Positions 1 to 6,525 are shown, counted from the stretch's first letter. The stretch is 8,661 nucleotides of DNA from an uncultured Azohydromonas sp. (GCF_937926365.1 NZ_CALAOH010000174.1:1-8661); one strand, 5' to 3'. Numbers and translations: made by a program. The notes: a model not told the origin generated them from the sequence alone.

Positions 1-35
1 GGATTCCCGTGTGAAAGTAGGACATCGTCAGGCTA
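1..35 (+). rRNA. rrf: 5S ribosomal RNA, 3' end (partial)
   Basis: The first ~35 bases match the conserved 3' end of proteobacterial 5S rRNA: the run GGATTCCCGTGTGAAAGTAG followed by an ATCGTCAGGCT ending, which forms the last helix with the (absent) 5' end TGCCTGGCG. Only about a third of the molecule lies in the window. It implies that an rRNA operon lies to the left, with 5S as its last gene. The exact mature 3' end (34 or 35) is not certain. A hairpin terminator follows within 10 bases, as expected for the end of an rRNA operon. Confidence 0.92.
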
Positions 36-43
36 ATATCCCA

Positions 44-81
44 GCAAACGCCCCGACCCATCACCGGTCGGGGTGTTTTGC
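44..81 (+). terminator. Rho-independent terminator of the rRNA operon
   Basis: A GC-rich inverted repeat, CCCCGACC at 51-58 and GGTCGGGG at 66-73 with a 7-base loop, is extended by A-rich 46-48 pairing with T-rich 76-78. The descending arm runs into GTTTTGCTTTG. It sits 9 bases after the end of 5S rRNA and is the natural end of the rRNA transcript. It should insulate the downstream gene from rRNA transcription. Confidence 0.85.
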
Positions 82-195
82 TTTGTCTCGTCAAAATGGT
101 GGCGGAACACTGGGCATGCGCCACCAAAATATCGGCATGCACATACCAGCCCTGCAACTGACGCCTGTTTGAACACTGAATGGAGCATGAAAGGC

Positions 196-1080
196 ATGCG
201 CAGCCTTCAATGGGCGTTGCCGCTGGCGATGGTGGCAGGCCTTTCCTGTTCGCCTGCTTGGCCAGCCGAGCCCCCTGCGTCCCAAAGCGCCAGTGCTGCC
301 TGTGAAGCCACTGCACAAGCCCTGGTGCTGGCACAGCAACGCGTCGATCAGCTTGTCGCGGCGCATCAGCAGCGCGTGGGGAACAACGCCATCGCTGCGG
401 GAACGGCCATCATCTTCTTGCCGGCCTTGCTTGCGTTGCGTGTGGACCCCAACCACGAGCGGGAACTGCAGGCGGCACAGACACAGGTGGATTCGCTGCT
501 GCGCGATGCCGATGCCCAGAACTGTGGCGACGTGCAACGCTTGCCCACAACGGAACTGGCCGCGCTGCCCATCGGCGTCGGTGATGTGTTCGTCTACTCG
601 GAGCACGTCGGCCAAGCGGCGCCCCGCGCGCTGCGGTTGCGCGTGTCGCGCTTGGAGCGGCGGCAATTCGTTTTCGAGTGGGCTTCCGATGCCGGCTCGG
701 GCTCCTGGGTACAGGACCGTGCCGGCAACGTGCTTGCCATCCCGGAGGGGCCACTCGTGTATTGGCGCAACCTGCTGTCTGCACAACCGAAGTCGTCCCA
801 GCGTTTGTCTGGCGAGGTCAGTAACGTGAACAACGCCACGGCGCGCGTGCAATCCCAGCTCGTGGCGGAGCATGTGAAAACGCCTTTTGGCAGTCGCTTC
901 GACCCGGTGGTGATGGAACTCCGGGGTGAGATCGAGCCGGGCTCGCCACCCCCACAAGTGGAGGGCGTGATGGTGGTAGACCGCCGCAGCGGCCTGCTGT
1001 TGCGCCTGGAACTGCATAGCACCGACCCCCAGTTCGACCTGGAGCGCCGCTTGGTGCACATCGAACCGGCACTGCGCTGA
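196..1080 (+). CDS. Exported protein of unknown function
   Basis: A 294-residue protein that I do not recognise. The N-terminus (RSLQWALPLAMVAGLSC) is a typical signal peptide, with likely signal peptidase I cleavage around SPA/WPA. The Cys in GLSC is not in a good lipobox because Gly, not Leu, is at -3. The mature protein starts with an Ala/Gln-rich helical region (one Cys near residue 36). A hydrophobic stretch GTAIIFLPALLALRV at about 69-83 could span or touch a membrane, followed by a charged heptad-like helix and a second Cys near 110. The two Cys could pair by disulfide. The C-terminal two thirds is beta-rich with no motif I know. ATG at 196 is preferred because GGAG (182-185) lies 10 nt upstream. 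ATG at 187, three codons earlier, is possible, and the GTG at 73 lies inside the rRNA terminator and is implausible. No sharp promoter is visible in 82-195. Its stop is 4 bp from that of the converging MATE gene. Confidence 0.75.
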   Translation: MRSLQWALPLAMVAGLSCSPAWPAEPPASQSASAACEATAQALVLAQQRVDQLVAAHQQRVGNNAIAAGTAIIFLPALLALRVDPNHERELQAAQTQVDSLLRDADAQNCGDVQRLPTTELAALPIGVGDVFVYSEHVGQAAPRALRLRVSRLERRQFVFEWASDAGSGSWVQDRAGNVLAIPEGPLVYWRNLLSAQPKSSQRLSGEVSNVNNATARVQSQLVAEHVKTPFGSRFDPVVMELRGEIEPGSPPPQVEGVMVVDRRSGLLLRLELHSTDPQFDLERRLVHIEPALR

Positions 1081-1084
1081 AGGC

Positions 1085-2482
1085 TCAATGACGGTTGCTG
1101 GCTCCCGTAGGCACAATGCCGCGGCGGTTCACCCGGGCCAGCAGCAGCGTCAACGCCGCCGCCGCGGCGATCAGACCTGCGGCGGCGGCACTCCAGAAGC
1201 CTCTCGCCCCCTGGAACGCTGCCATGTCCAGATCGAGGCCGTCAAAGGCAAGCAGGTAGCCCCCGCCCAGTCCCAGCACCCACACTGCCAGGGCGTAGAT
1301 CAGCATGGGCAGGGTCGTGACGTGCCAGGCACGCAGGACCGAAGCCACCACCGCCTGCACCGCGTCACCCAGGTGGAACAGCGACAGCCAGCCCAGCAGC
1401 GGCAAGGCGGCAGCGGCCACGGCGGCCTCGTGCGTGTACAGCCCCACGATGGTCGGGCGGGCGATGAACAGCAGCAACCCCAGCGCCAGCGCACCGATCG
1501 CCGCGATCTGCACCCCACGCCAGCCTAGGCGGCAGGCACCCACCGGGTCCTCGGCGCCGATGCGCTGCGCCACCAGCGTGCCGCAGGCGTTGCCAATGGC
1601 CAGCGGCAGCATGTAGAGCAAGCCCGCCAGGTTGGCCGCGATCTGGTGGCCGGCCACCGGCAGCGTGCCCAGGCGCGAGATGAAGAAAGCCATGAAGGTG
1701 AAGCCGGTGACCTCCACCACGATGGACAGGCCCATGGGTACGCCCAACTTCAGCAGTGCTTTCAGCGACACCCACTGCGGCCGCCGCAGCCCCCGCAACC
1801 TGAAGGGCGCATAAAACGGATCGCGGCGCAGCAGCCCTAGCGCCGCCAGTGCCTGCAGCCACATCAGCGCGGCCGTGGCGATGCCACAGCCCGTCACGCC
1901 CAGCGCCGGCAGCTTCCAGCCGGGCAGCCCGAAGACCAGCAGCCAGGAAAGCGGCAACTTCAGCACCAGCGCACCCACCTGCAGCACCATCACGGCCTTG
2001 GGCCGCGACACCGCGGTGTTGAAGCCGCGAAAGACGGCAAACAGCAACGCTGCCGGCAGCGCGCAGGCCAGCGCCGCCATGTAGCCGCGCGTGCGCAGCG
2101 CCACTTCGGGCGTGGCCTGCGCCAGTGCCAGGAAGGGTTGCGGAAAGGCCAGCAGCGCGCAGCCCGGCACCGCCAGCGCCAATGCCAGCCAGAACGCCTG
2201 CTGCAGCTGGGCGCCGGCCTCCGGCAGGCGCCGCGCGCCGAACAGCCGTCCGGCAATGGGCCCGATGGCGATCACCACGCCCATGAGCCCGATGAAGACG
2301 CTGATGTAAGCGGCCGAGCCCACGGCCAGCGCCGCCAGGTCGCGCGCGTCGTGGCGTGCCAGCAGCAGCGTGTCGATGGTCGAGAAGGCCAGTACCGCGG
2401 CCTGGCCCACGAACACCGGCCAGGCCAGGGCGGCGATGTGCCGCAGATCCTGCTTGAAGGTGGGCGCGGCGCCGTCCGTCAA
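1085..2482 (-). CDS. MATE family multidrug efflux transporter
   Basis: A 465-residue, very hydrophobic protein with about 12 membrane segments arranged as two homologous halves (roughly residues 17-215 and 240-455), the layout of MATE (NorM/DinF-type) transporters. Family-like features are the early PVFVGQ segment in TM1, GRLFGARR at the TM2-TM3 loop, a Pro/Gly-rich LPGWKLPALGVTGCGIAT stretch before TM6, and the second-half repeat AGHQIAANLAGLLYMLPLAIG leading to GTLVAQRIGA. MATE proteins export cationic drugs or metabolites across the inner membrane using a Na+ or H+ gradient. The substrate here cannot be read from sequence. The start is a TTG only 4 nt after the TGA of the upstream DUF1289 gene, which suggests translational coupling; no nearby ATG or GTG in frame fits better, although the exact start is uncertain. 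It is the last gene of the minus-strand cluster and meets the converging exported-protein gene with no room for a terminator. Confidence 0.9.
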   Translation of the reverse strand: MTDGAAPTFKQDLRHIAALAWPVFVGQAAVLAFSTIDTLLLARHDARDLAALAVGSAAYISVFIGLMGVVIAIGPIAGRLFGARRLPEAGAQLQQAFWLALALAVPGCALLAFPQPFLALAQATPEVALRTRGYMAALACALPAALLFAVFRGFNTAVSRPKAVMVLQVGALVLKLPLSWLLVFGLPGWKLPALGVTGCGIATAALMWLQALAALGLLRRDPFYAPFRLRGLRRPQWVSLKALLKLGVPMGLSIVVEVTGFTFMAFFISRLGTLPVAGHQIAANLAGLLYMLPLAIGNACGTLVAQRIGAEDPVGACRLGWRGVQIAAIGALALGLLLFIARPTIVGLYTHEAAVAAAALPLLGWLSLFHLGDAVQAVVASVLRAWHVTTLPMLIYALAVWVLGLGGGYLLAFDGLDLDMAAFQGARGFWSAAAAGLIAAAAALTLLLARVNRRGIVPTGASNRH

Positions 2483-2486
2483 GGGC

Positions 2487-2918
2487 TCAGTCTCGCGGCG
2501 GCGGCTCGGCAGGCGTAGGCGCCGCGCGCTCGGCGTAGCGGTTGAAACGCCAGGCCGTGCCCTGCAGCGTGATGCGGCGCCAGGTGGCGCGCTTCTCGGC
2601 CGGCGTCATGCGCGGCCAGTGCTGCACCTCGTCGAAGCTGCGGCCGCAGCCCTTGCAGACTTCGTCGCCCTGGCTGGTGGAGCAGATGGCGATGCAGGGC
2701 GCATCGGGCGTGGTGGCGTACCAGTCCAGCCAAGCCATCAGCGCCTCGGCCGGCATGGCGTCCTCGTCCTGCTCCTCGCGGCGCTCGTAGACCATGAGCG
2801 CGTAGACCTTGGCCAGTGCCCGCACCTCGGCGCAGGCGTTGATGCCATCGGGCGAGGGCGAGCGGCGGCGCCACCAGTTGATGGCCGCCTCGATGTCGAG
2901 GAGATGAATCCCGGCCAT
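2487..2918 (-). CDS. DUF3717 + DUF1289 domain protein
   Basis: A 143-residue cytosolic protein. Residues ~5-45 (LLDIEAAINWWRRRSP, then EVRALAKVYALMVYE) fit the DUF3717 pattern. Residues ~73-128 fit DUF1289: PCIAICS, four cysteines at 75, 79, 88 and 91 (CxxxC-x8-CxxC), then GRSFDEVQHW and TPAEKRATWRRI. The four Cys could bind a metal ion such as zinc or an Fe-S cluster, though this is not demonstrated for the family. The start at ATG 2918 was chosen because the DUF3717 homology begins just after it; the frame stays open upstream to 3011, but that extension overlaps trpS and is not family-like. No good ribosome site is visible. It lies 23 nt after trpS and 4 nt before the MATE gene, so it is probably co-transcribed and coupled. 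The tail (APTPAEPPPRD) is likely disordered. The function is unknown. Confidence 0.85.
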   Translation of the reverse strand: MAGIHLLDIEAAINWWRRRSPSPDGINACAEVRALAKVYALMVYERREEQDEDAMPAEALMAWLDWYATTPDAPCIAICSTSQGDEVCKGCGRSFDEVQHWPRMTPAEKRATWRRITLQGTAWRFNRYAERAAPTPAEPPPRD

Positions 2919-2941
2919 GCGGAACAAGGGTTGAAAAAGCT

Positions 2942-4258
2942 TCAGTCCTGCGCGGCCACCAGCGTCGCCAGGGCCGCTTCCACCTGCGCGCGCTCGGCAC
3001 TGGCATCCCACTGCACCGGCGCGCCTTCGAGCGCCGCGGCGCCTTCGGTCTTGAGCCGCTTGACCCAGGCGCCGGCTTCGCGTCCTTCAGCCATCGGCGT
3101 GCTCTGCAGGAGCACCGCACCCTGCGGACTGGTGAGCTTGAAGAAGAAGGCGCCGCCCTCGCGGTACTGCTTGAAATCCGGCAGCACCGCCTTGGCCGTC
3201 GCCGCCTTGGCCTTGGCGGGCGCGGCCACCGCCACCATTGGTCGCAGCCCCACGGCGTGGCGCAGCTCGGCCAGGAAGGGCGTGGCCACGGCGCGGGCCT
3301 TGCGGGCGCCTTCCTGCAGCGCCTCCTCGATGCGCTCCGGATGCGCCATCAGCTCGGCGTAGCGCGCGCGCAGAGGGCCGAGCTCGCCCTCGATCAGCGC
3401 CACCAGTCGCTGCTTGGCCTCGCCCCAGGCCAGGCCCGTGCGCAGCTCATCGCGGAAAGCTTGGCGCGCGGCGTCGTCCGCGGCGAAGGCCTCGAAGATC
3501 GTTACGAGGTGCGAGCTATCCGGGTCCTTGGGTTCGCCGGGCAGGCGCGAGTCGGTGACGATGCGCGCTACCGCCTCCTTCAGCCCCTTTTCGCCGCCTT
3601 CGAATAGCGGGATGGTGTTGTCGTAGCTCTTGGACATCTTGCGGCCGTCCAGGCCGGGCAGCGTCGCCACCGCCTCCTCAATCTCCGCTTGCGGCAGCAC
3701 GAACAGCTCGCGCCCGGCGCCGAAGAGGTGGTTGAAGCGCTGCGCCACGTCGCGCGCCATCTCGATGTGCTGCACTTGGTCGCGTCCGACGGGCACGCGG
3801 TGCGCGTTGAACATGAGGATGTCGGCCGCCATGAGGATGGGATAGCAGTACAGGCCCATCGTCACGCCGGCGTCGATGTCCTCGCCTGCGGCGGCGTTGA
3901 CGTCCGTGGCGGCCTTGTAGGCGTGGGCGCGGTTCATCTGGCCCTTGGCGGTGACGCAGGTCAGCAGCCAGGTCAGCTCGGTGATCTCGGGGATGTCGCT
4001 CTGGCGGTAGAAGGTCACGCGTTGCGTGTCCAGCCCGGCTGCCAGCCAGGTGGCAGCGATCTCCAGCCGTGAACGCTCGATGCGCGCTGGGTCGTCGCAC
4101 TTGATGAGCGCGTGGTAGTCGGCCAGGAAGAAGAAGCTCTCCACGCCCGGCGCGCGGCTGGCGGCGATCGCCGGCCGGATGGCGCCGACGTAGTTGCCCA
4201 GGTGCGGCGTGCCGGTGGTAGTGATGCCGGTGAGAACGCGTTCGGTCTTGGTGGCCAT
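2942..4258 (-). CDS. trpS: Tryptophan--tRNA ligase with C-terminal extension
   Basis: Class I aminoacyl-tRNA synthetase that activates tryptophan with ATP and loads it on tRNA-Trp in the cytosol. The 438-residue product has the HIGH-type signature TPHLGN at 18-23, the Trp/Tyr-binding region GLYCYPILMAADILMF at 135-150, VGRDQVQHIE at 157-166, and KMSKS at 207-211. All catalytic signatures are present, so it should be active. The start at ATG 4258 is set by the conserved MATKTERVLTG opening; the frame is open for 134 more codons upstream, but those overlap purN antisense. Standard bacterial TrpS is about 330-340 residues. Here ~100 residues follow: an Ala/Lys-rich linker (~341-357), then a compact domain ~359-408 (FKQYREGGAFFFKLTSPQGA onward) that resembles the DUF1508/YegP fold, then an acidic helix. 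Extended TrpS proteins of about this size are familiar in Burkholderiales. It leads the trpS-DUF1289-MATE cluster. Confidence 0.96.
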   Translation of the reverse strand: MATKTERVLTGITTTGTPHLGNYVGAIRPAIAASRAPGVESFFFLADYHALIKCDDPARIERSRLEIAATWLAAGLDTQRVTFYRQSDIPEITELTWLLTCVTAKGQMNRAHAYKAATDVNAAAGEDIDAGVTMGLYCYPILMAADILMFNAHRVPVGRDQVQHIEMARDVAQRFNHLFGAGRELFVLPQAEIEEAVATLPGLDGRKMSKSYDNTIPLFEGGEKGLKEAVARIVTDSRLPGEPKDPDSSHLVTIFEAFAADDAARQAFRDELRTGLAWGEAKQRLVALIEGELGPLRARYAELMAHPERIEEALQEGARKARAVATPFLAELRHAVGLRPMVAVAAPAKAKAATAKAVLPDFKQYREGGAFFFKLTSPQGAVLLQSTPMAEGREAGAWVKRLKTEGAAALEGAPVQWDASAERAQVEAALATLVAAQD

Positions 4259-4301
4259 GAGGCGGAAGGCTGTAGGTAGCGGCGCGGGAGGAAAACCGGC
4301 C

Positions 4302-4307
4302 ATTCTA
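4302..4307 (-). promoter_or_regulatory. Possible -10 box for trpS
   Basis: On the minus strand this reads TAGAAT, one base off the sigma-70 -10 consensus, 43 nt before the trpS start codon. The expected -35 position (about 4325-4331) is GC-rich and does not match consensus, so this is only a candidate. It sits in the 75-bp divergent region shared with purN. Confidence 0.35.
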
Positions 4308-4317
4308 AGGAGGCGGC

Positions 4318-4323
4318 TAAACT
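4318..4323 (+). promoter_or_regulatory. Possible -10 box for purN, close to the start codon
   Basis: TAAACT lies 10 nt before the purN ATG. If it is a real -10 element, transcription would begin at or within a few bases of the ATG, giving a leaderless or near-leaderless mRNA. A strong AAGGAGG (4307-4313) is also present but is 20 nt from the ATG, too far for a normal Shine-Dalgarno site, and would be upstream of this transcript. There is no good -35. Confidence 0.3.
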
Positions 4324-4333
4324 CGCTGCCCCC

Positions 4334-4960
4334 ATGAAGCGCATCGTCATCCTGATCTCCGGCCGCGGTTCCAACATGCAGGCCGTGGCCGAAGCCTGTG
4401 CCCGCGAGGGCTGGCCCGCCACCGTCGCCGCCGTCATCTCCAACCGTCCGCAAGCCGCTGGGCTGGCCTGGGCCACCGAGCGCGGCATTGCGACGGCGGT
4501 GGTGGACCACCAGCGCTTCGAGTCGCGCGAGGCCTTCGACGCCGCGTTGCAGCAGGCTATCGACGCTTTCGAGCCCGACCTGCTGGTGCTGGGTGGCTTC
4601 ATGCGCATCCTGGGCGCGGACTTCACCCGCCACTACGCAGGGCGCATGCTCAACATCCACCCCTCACTGCTGCCGGCCTTCACAGGGCTGCACACGCACC
4701 GGCGCGCGATCCAGGCTGGCTGCAAGGTAGCTGGCGCTACCGTGCACTTCGTCACCGCCGAGCTCGACCACGGCCCGATCGTGGCGCAGGCCGTGGTGCC
4801 GGTGCTGCCCGGGGATGACGAGAACGCGTTGGCCGCGCGCGTGCTGCAGCAGGAGCACAAGCTCTACCCAATGGCGGTGCGCTGGTTCGTCGAAGGCCTG
4901 CTGCGCTTCGAGGGCGAGGTCGTGCACCACGCCGGCGGCGCGGCGCAGTGCCTGTTCTGA
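4334..4960 (+). CDS. purN: Phosphoribosylglycinamide formyltransferase
   Basis: GAR transformylase transfers a formyl group from 10-formyltetrahydrofolate to glycinamide ribonucleotide, the third step of de novo purine synthesis in the cytosol. The 208-residue length is normal for the family. Visible landmarks are the phosphate-binding N-terminus ISGRGSNMQA (8-17), the folate-site segment GGFMRIL (87-93), the signature LNIHPSLLPAF (106-116) and TAELDHGPIV (141-150). The catalytic triad expected from the E. coli enzyme (Asn106, His108, Asp144) maps to Asn107, His109 and Asp145, all present. The start ATG gives the canonical MKRIVILISGRG opening. The gene is transcribed divergently from trpS and is 73 bp upstream of the methyltransferase gene; a separate candidate -10 lies in that gap, so the two may or may not share a transcript. 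The C-terminal end has a short Ala/Gly-rich tail. Confidence 0.97.
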   Translation: MKRIVILISGRGSNMQAVAEACAREGWPATVAAVISNRPQAAGLAWATERGIATAVVDHQRFESREAFDAALQQAIDAFEPDLLVLGGFMRILGADFTRHYAGRMLNIHPSLLPAFTGLHTHRRAIQAGCKVAGATVHFVTAELDHGPIVAQAVVPVLPGDDENALAARVLQQEHKLYPMAVRWFVEGLLRFEGEVVHHAGGAAQCLF

Positions 4961-5020
4961 ACCGAGGCCGTCCCAGGACCGCGCAGCAGCCCCAGGCGCC
5001 GGTCGATCGTAGGGCGGCTG

Positions 5021-5026
5021 GATAAT
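5021..5026 (+). promoter_or_regulatory. Possible -10 box for the RsmB-type methyltransferase
   Basis: GATAAT, one mismatch from consensus, ends 7 nt before the ATG at 5034. If used, the mRNA would start at about the start codon. No recognisable -35 is present and no Shine-Dalgarno site precedes the ATG, which is consistent with, but does not prove, leaderless translation. Confidence 0.35.
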
Positions 5027-5033
5027 CCCGGAA

Positions 5034-6293
5034 ATGCATCCGAATGCCCTGCTGGACCTGAGCACCGAGCTGCTACGGGCCGTACTGAAACTCGACCAAC
5101 CCGCCGACGCCGTCGTGTCGGCTTTCTTCCGCCGCCAGGCCAAGCTGGGCGCGCGCGAGCGCCACGCCCTGGCCGAGACTACCTACCACGTGCTGCGCCA
5201 CCGGCTGCGTCTGCAGCACTTGGCGCAGAGCGGCAGCGGCGCCATCGAGCGCCGCTTGGCGATACTGGGCTGGCAGGGCACGCCAGGCGTGCTGCAGTCC
5301 GCGCTGGGGCCCAATGAGCAGCAGTGGCTGCAGCACGTGCAGGCGCTCGACCTGTCCACGATGCCCGACAAGCTGCGCCACAACCTGCCGGACTGGATCG
5401 CCGCGCCGCTGCGCGAGCGTCTGGGCGAGGAGGAGTTCATGGCGCTGGCTGGCGCGCTCAACGAGGCCGCGCCGTTGGACCTGCGCGTCAACCTGCTCAA
5501 GAGCAAGCGCGAGGATGCGCTGGCGGCGCTGCAGGCTGCGGGCATCGCTGCACAGCCCACACCCTATTCGCCCTGGGGCCTGCGCGTGCAGGGTAAGCCG
5601 GCGCTGAACAAGCTGGAAGTTTTCACCAGTGGCGCGGTCGAAGTGCAGGACGAGGGCAGCCAGCTGCTGGCGCTGCTGGTGGCGCCTAAGCGTGGCGAGA
5701 TGGTGGTGGACTTCTGCGCCGGCGCCGGTGGCAAGACGCTGGCGCTGGGCGCAGCCATGCGCAACACCGGGCGCCTCTATGCCTTCGACGTCTCAGGCAG
5801 CCGGCTTGATGCGCTCAAGCCGCGGTTGGCTCGTAGCGGGCTGTCCAACGTCTATCCGGCGCAGCTCGCGCACGAGCGCGACGAGCGCGTGAAGCGCTTG
5901 GCCGGCAAGATCGACCGCGTGCTGGTCGACGCGCCGTGCTCGGGGCTGGGCACGCTGCGCCGTAACCCGGACTTGAAATGGCGCCAGTCGCCGCTGGCGG
6001 TGCAGGAGCTGCACGGCAAGCAGGCGGCCATCCTGGCCAGCGCCGCGCGGCTGGTGAAGAGCGGCGGCCGGCTGGTCTATGCCACCTGCAGCCTGCTGCC
6101 GACCGAGAACGAGGACATCGCCCGCGAGTTCAGCGCCGCGCATCCGGAGTACGAGCCGCTGGACGCCGCCAAACTGCTGGCGCAGGCACAGGTACCGCAG
6201 GCCGAAGACCTGGTGAGCGAGGGCTTCCTGCGGCTTTGGCCGCATCGCCACGCCACTGACGGCTTCTTCGCGGCGGTCTGGCAGCGGCGCTGA
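5034..6293 (+). CDS. RsmB/NOP family rRNA (cytosine-C5) methyltransferase
   Basis: SAM-dependent enzyme of the NOL1/NOP2/Sun family, which methylates carbon 5 of a cytosine in rRNA (position 967 of 16S rRNA for E. coli RsmB). The 419-residue protein begins with a short helical NusB-like region (~5-60), followed by an RNA-binding part (~110-215). The Rossmann methyltransferase domain has motif I DFCAGAGGKT (226-235), motif IV DAPCSGLGTLRRNPD (299-313, Cys302) and motif VI ATCSLLPTENE (350-360, Cys352). The two cysteines are the pair used in catalysis and product release by this family, and the ending GFFAAVWQRR is typical. The enzyme should be active. I leave the symbol blank: in many Burkholderiales the classical rsmB sits beside fmt/def, so a copy next to purN may be a paralogue with another target. 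The start ATG lacks a clear ribosome site. Confidence 0.93.
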   Translation: MHPNALLDLSTELLRAVLKLDQPADAVVSAFFRRQAKLGARERHALAETTYHVLRHRLRLQHLAQSGSGAIERRLAILGWQGTPGVLQSALGPNEQQWLQHVQALDLSTMPDKLRHNLPDWIAAPLRERLGEEEFMALAGALNEAAPLDLRVNLLKSKREDALAALQAAGIAAQPTPYSPWGLRVQGKPALNKLEVFTSGAVEVQDEGSQLLALLVAPKRGEMVVDFCAGAGGKTLALGAAMRNTGRLYAFDVSGSRLDALKPRLARSGLSNVYPAQLAHERDERVKRLAGKIDRVLVDAPCSGLGTLRRNPDLKWRQSPLAVQELHGKQAAILASAARLVKSGGRLVYATCSLLPTENEDIAREFSAAHPEYEPLDAAKLLAQAQVPQAEDLVSEGFLRLWPHRHATDGFFAAVWQRR

Positions 6294-6480
6294 GATCTGC
6301 GCTGGAGCGGCACTTCTTTCTGGTCGAAGACGGAGCAGGCATTCCGCCTGCTGGCGTACTTTGACCTGGCGCAACGGCGCTGGAACGTCGGCAGGCCGGG
6401 CGTGCTGCTTGGAGCGTGTGATTTGTGGTACGCAAATCCAAGGCCAATGCAACGCTGTAGGCCGCCATCAGGAAACACCC
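6294..6480. other. Intergenic stretch with hairpin and an open frame
   Basis: This is most of the 232-bp gap between the methyltransferase and desaturase genes. It contains a perfect hairpin, AGCAGGC (6334-6340), 5-base loop, GCCTGCT (6346-6352), without a following T tract, so it is not a classic terminator, though it may slow or end the upstream transcript. The reading frame that continues past the methyltransferase TGA stays open to 6551 and has an unusually protein-like, aromatic-rich sequence (e.g. TEQAFRLLAYFDLAQRRWNV), but it has no ATG, GTG or TTG near its beginning and overlaps the desaturase start. I treat it as non-coding or a decayed remnant. Confidence 0.35.
6420..6438. promoter_or_regulatory. 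19-bp dyad, candidate operator for the desaturase
   Basis: GATTTGTG, spacer GTA, CGCAAATC: two 8-base arms that match in 7 of 8 positions as inverted repeats. It is AT-rich in a GC-rich gap, centred about 55 bp before the candidate -10 of the desaturase gene and about 97 bp before its ATG. The size and symmetry fit a binding site for a dimeric regulator (for example a TetR- or GntR-type factor of lipid metabolism), but no regulator is encoded in the window. An RNA hairpin role is also possible. Confidence 0.3.
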
Positions 6481-6483
6481 CCG

Positions 6484-6489
6484 TAAAAT
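6484..6489 (+). promoter_or_regulatory. Candidate -10 box for the desaturase gene
   Basis: TAAAAT, one mismatch from the -10 consensus, 36 nt before the desaturase ATG. It would give a leader of about 30 nt containing GAGG (6513-6516) at 9 nt from the ATG, a reasonable ribosome site. No clear -35 is present, so an activator may be needed or the box may be weak. Confidence 0.45.
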
Positions 6490-6525
6490 CCGCGCCGCCC
6501 GATTGGGGGCGCGAGGCTTGGACAC

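Noticed and set aside
73..195. Upstream GTG start of the exported protein
   Set aside because: It lies within the rRNA terminator hairpin and would place 41 unrelated residues before a good signal peptide.
91..1116. Long minus-strand open frame opposite the exported-protein gene (341 codons)
   Set aside because: Its translation is His/Arg/Gln-rich shadow sequence without family features, while the plus strand has a signal peptide and a plausible ribosome site.
2918..3011. Longer start for the DUF3717/DUF1289 protein
   Set aside because: The additional 31 residues overlap the trpS 3' end and are Gly/Arg-rich shadow sequence; the domain starts right after the ATG at 2918.
2370..3362. 330-codon plus-strand frame over the MATE/DUF1289/trpS genes
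   Set aside because: It is an Ala/Arg-rich antisense shadow crossing three recognisable minus-strand genes.
4259..4660. N-terminal extension of trpS by 134 codons
   Set aside because: It is antisense to purN and unlike any TrpS; the conserved start motif begins at the ATG at 4258.
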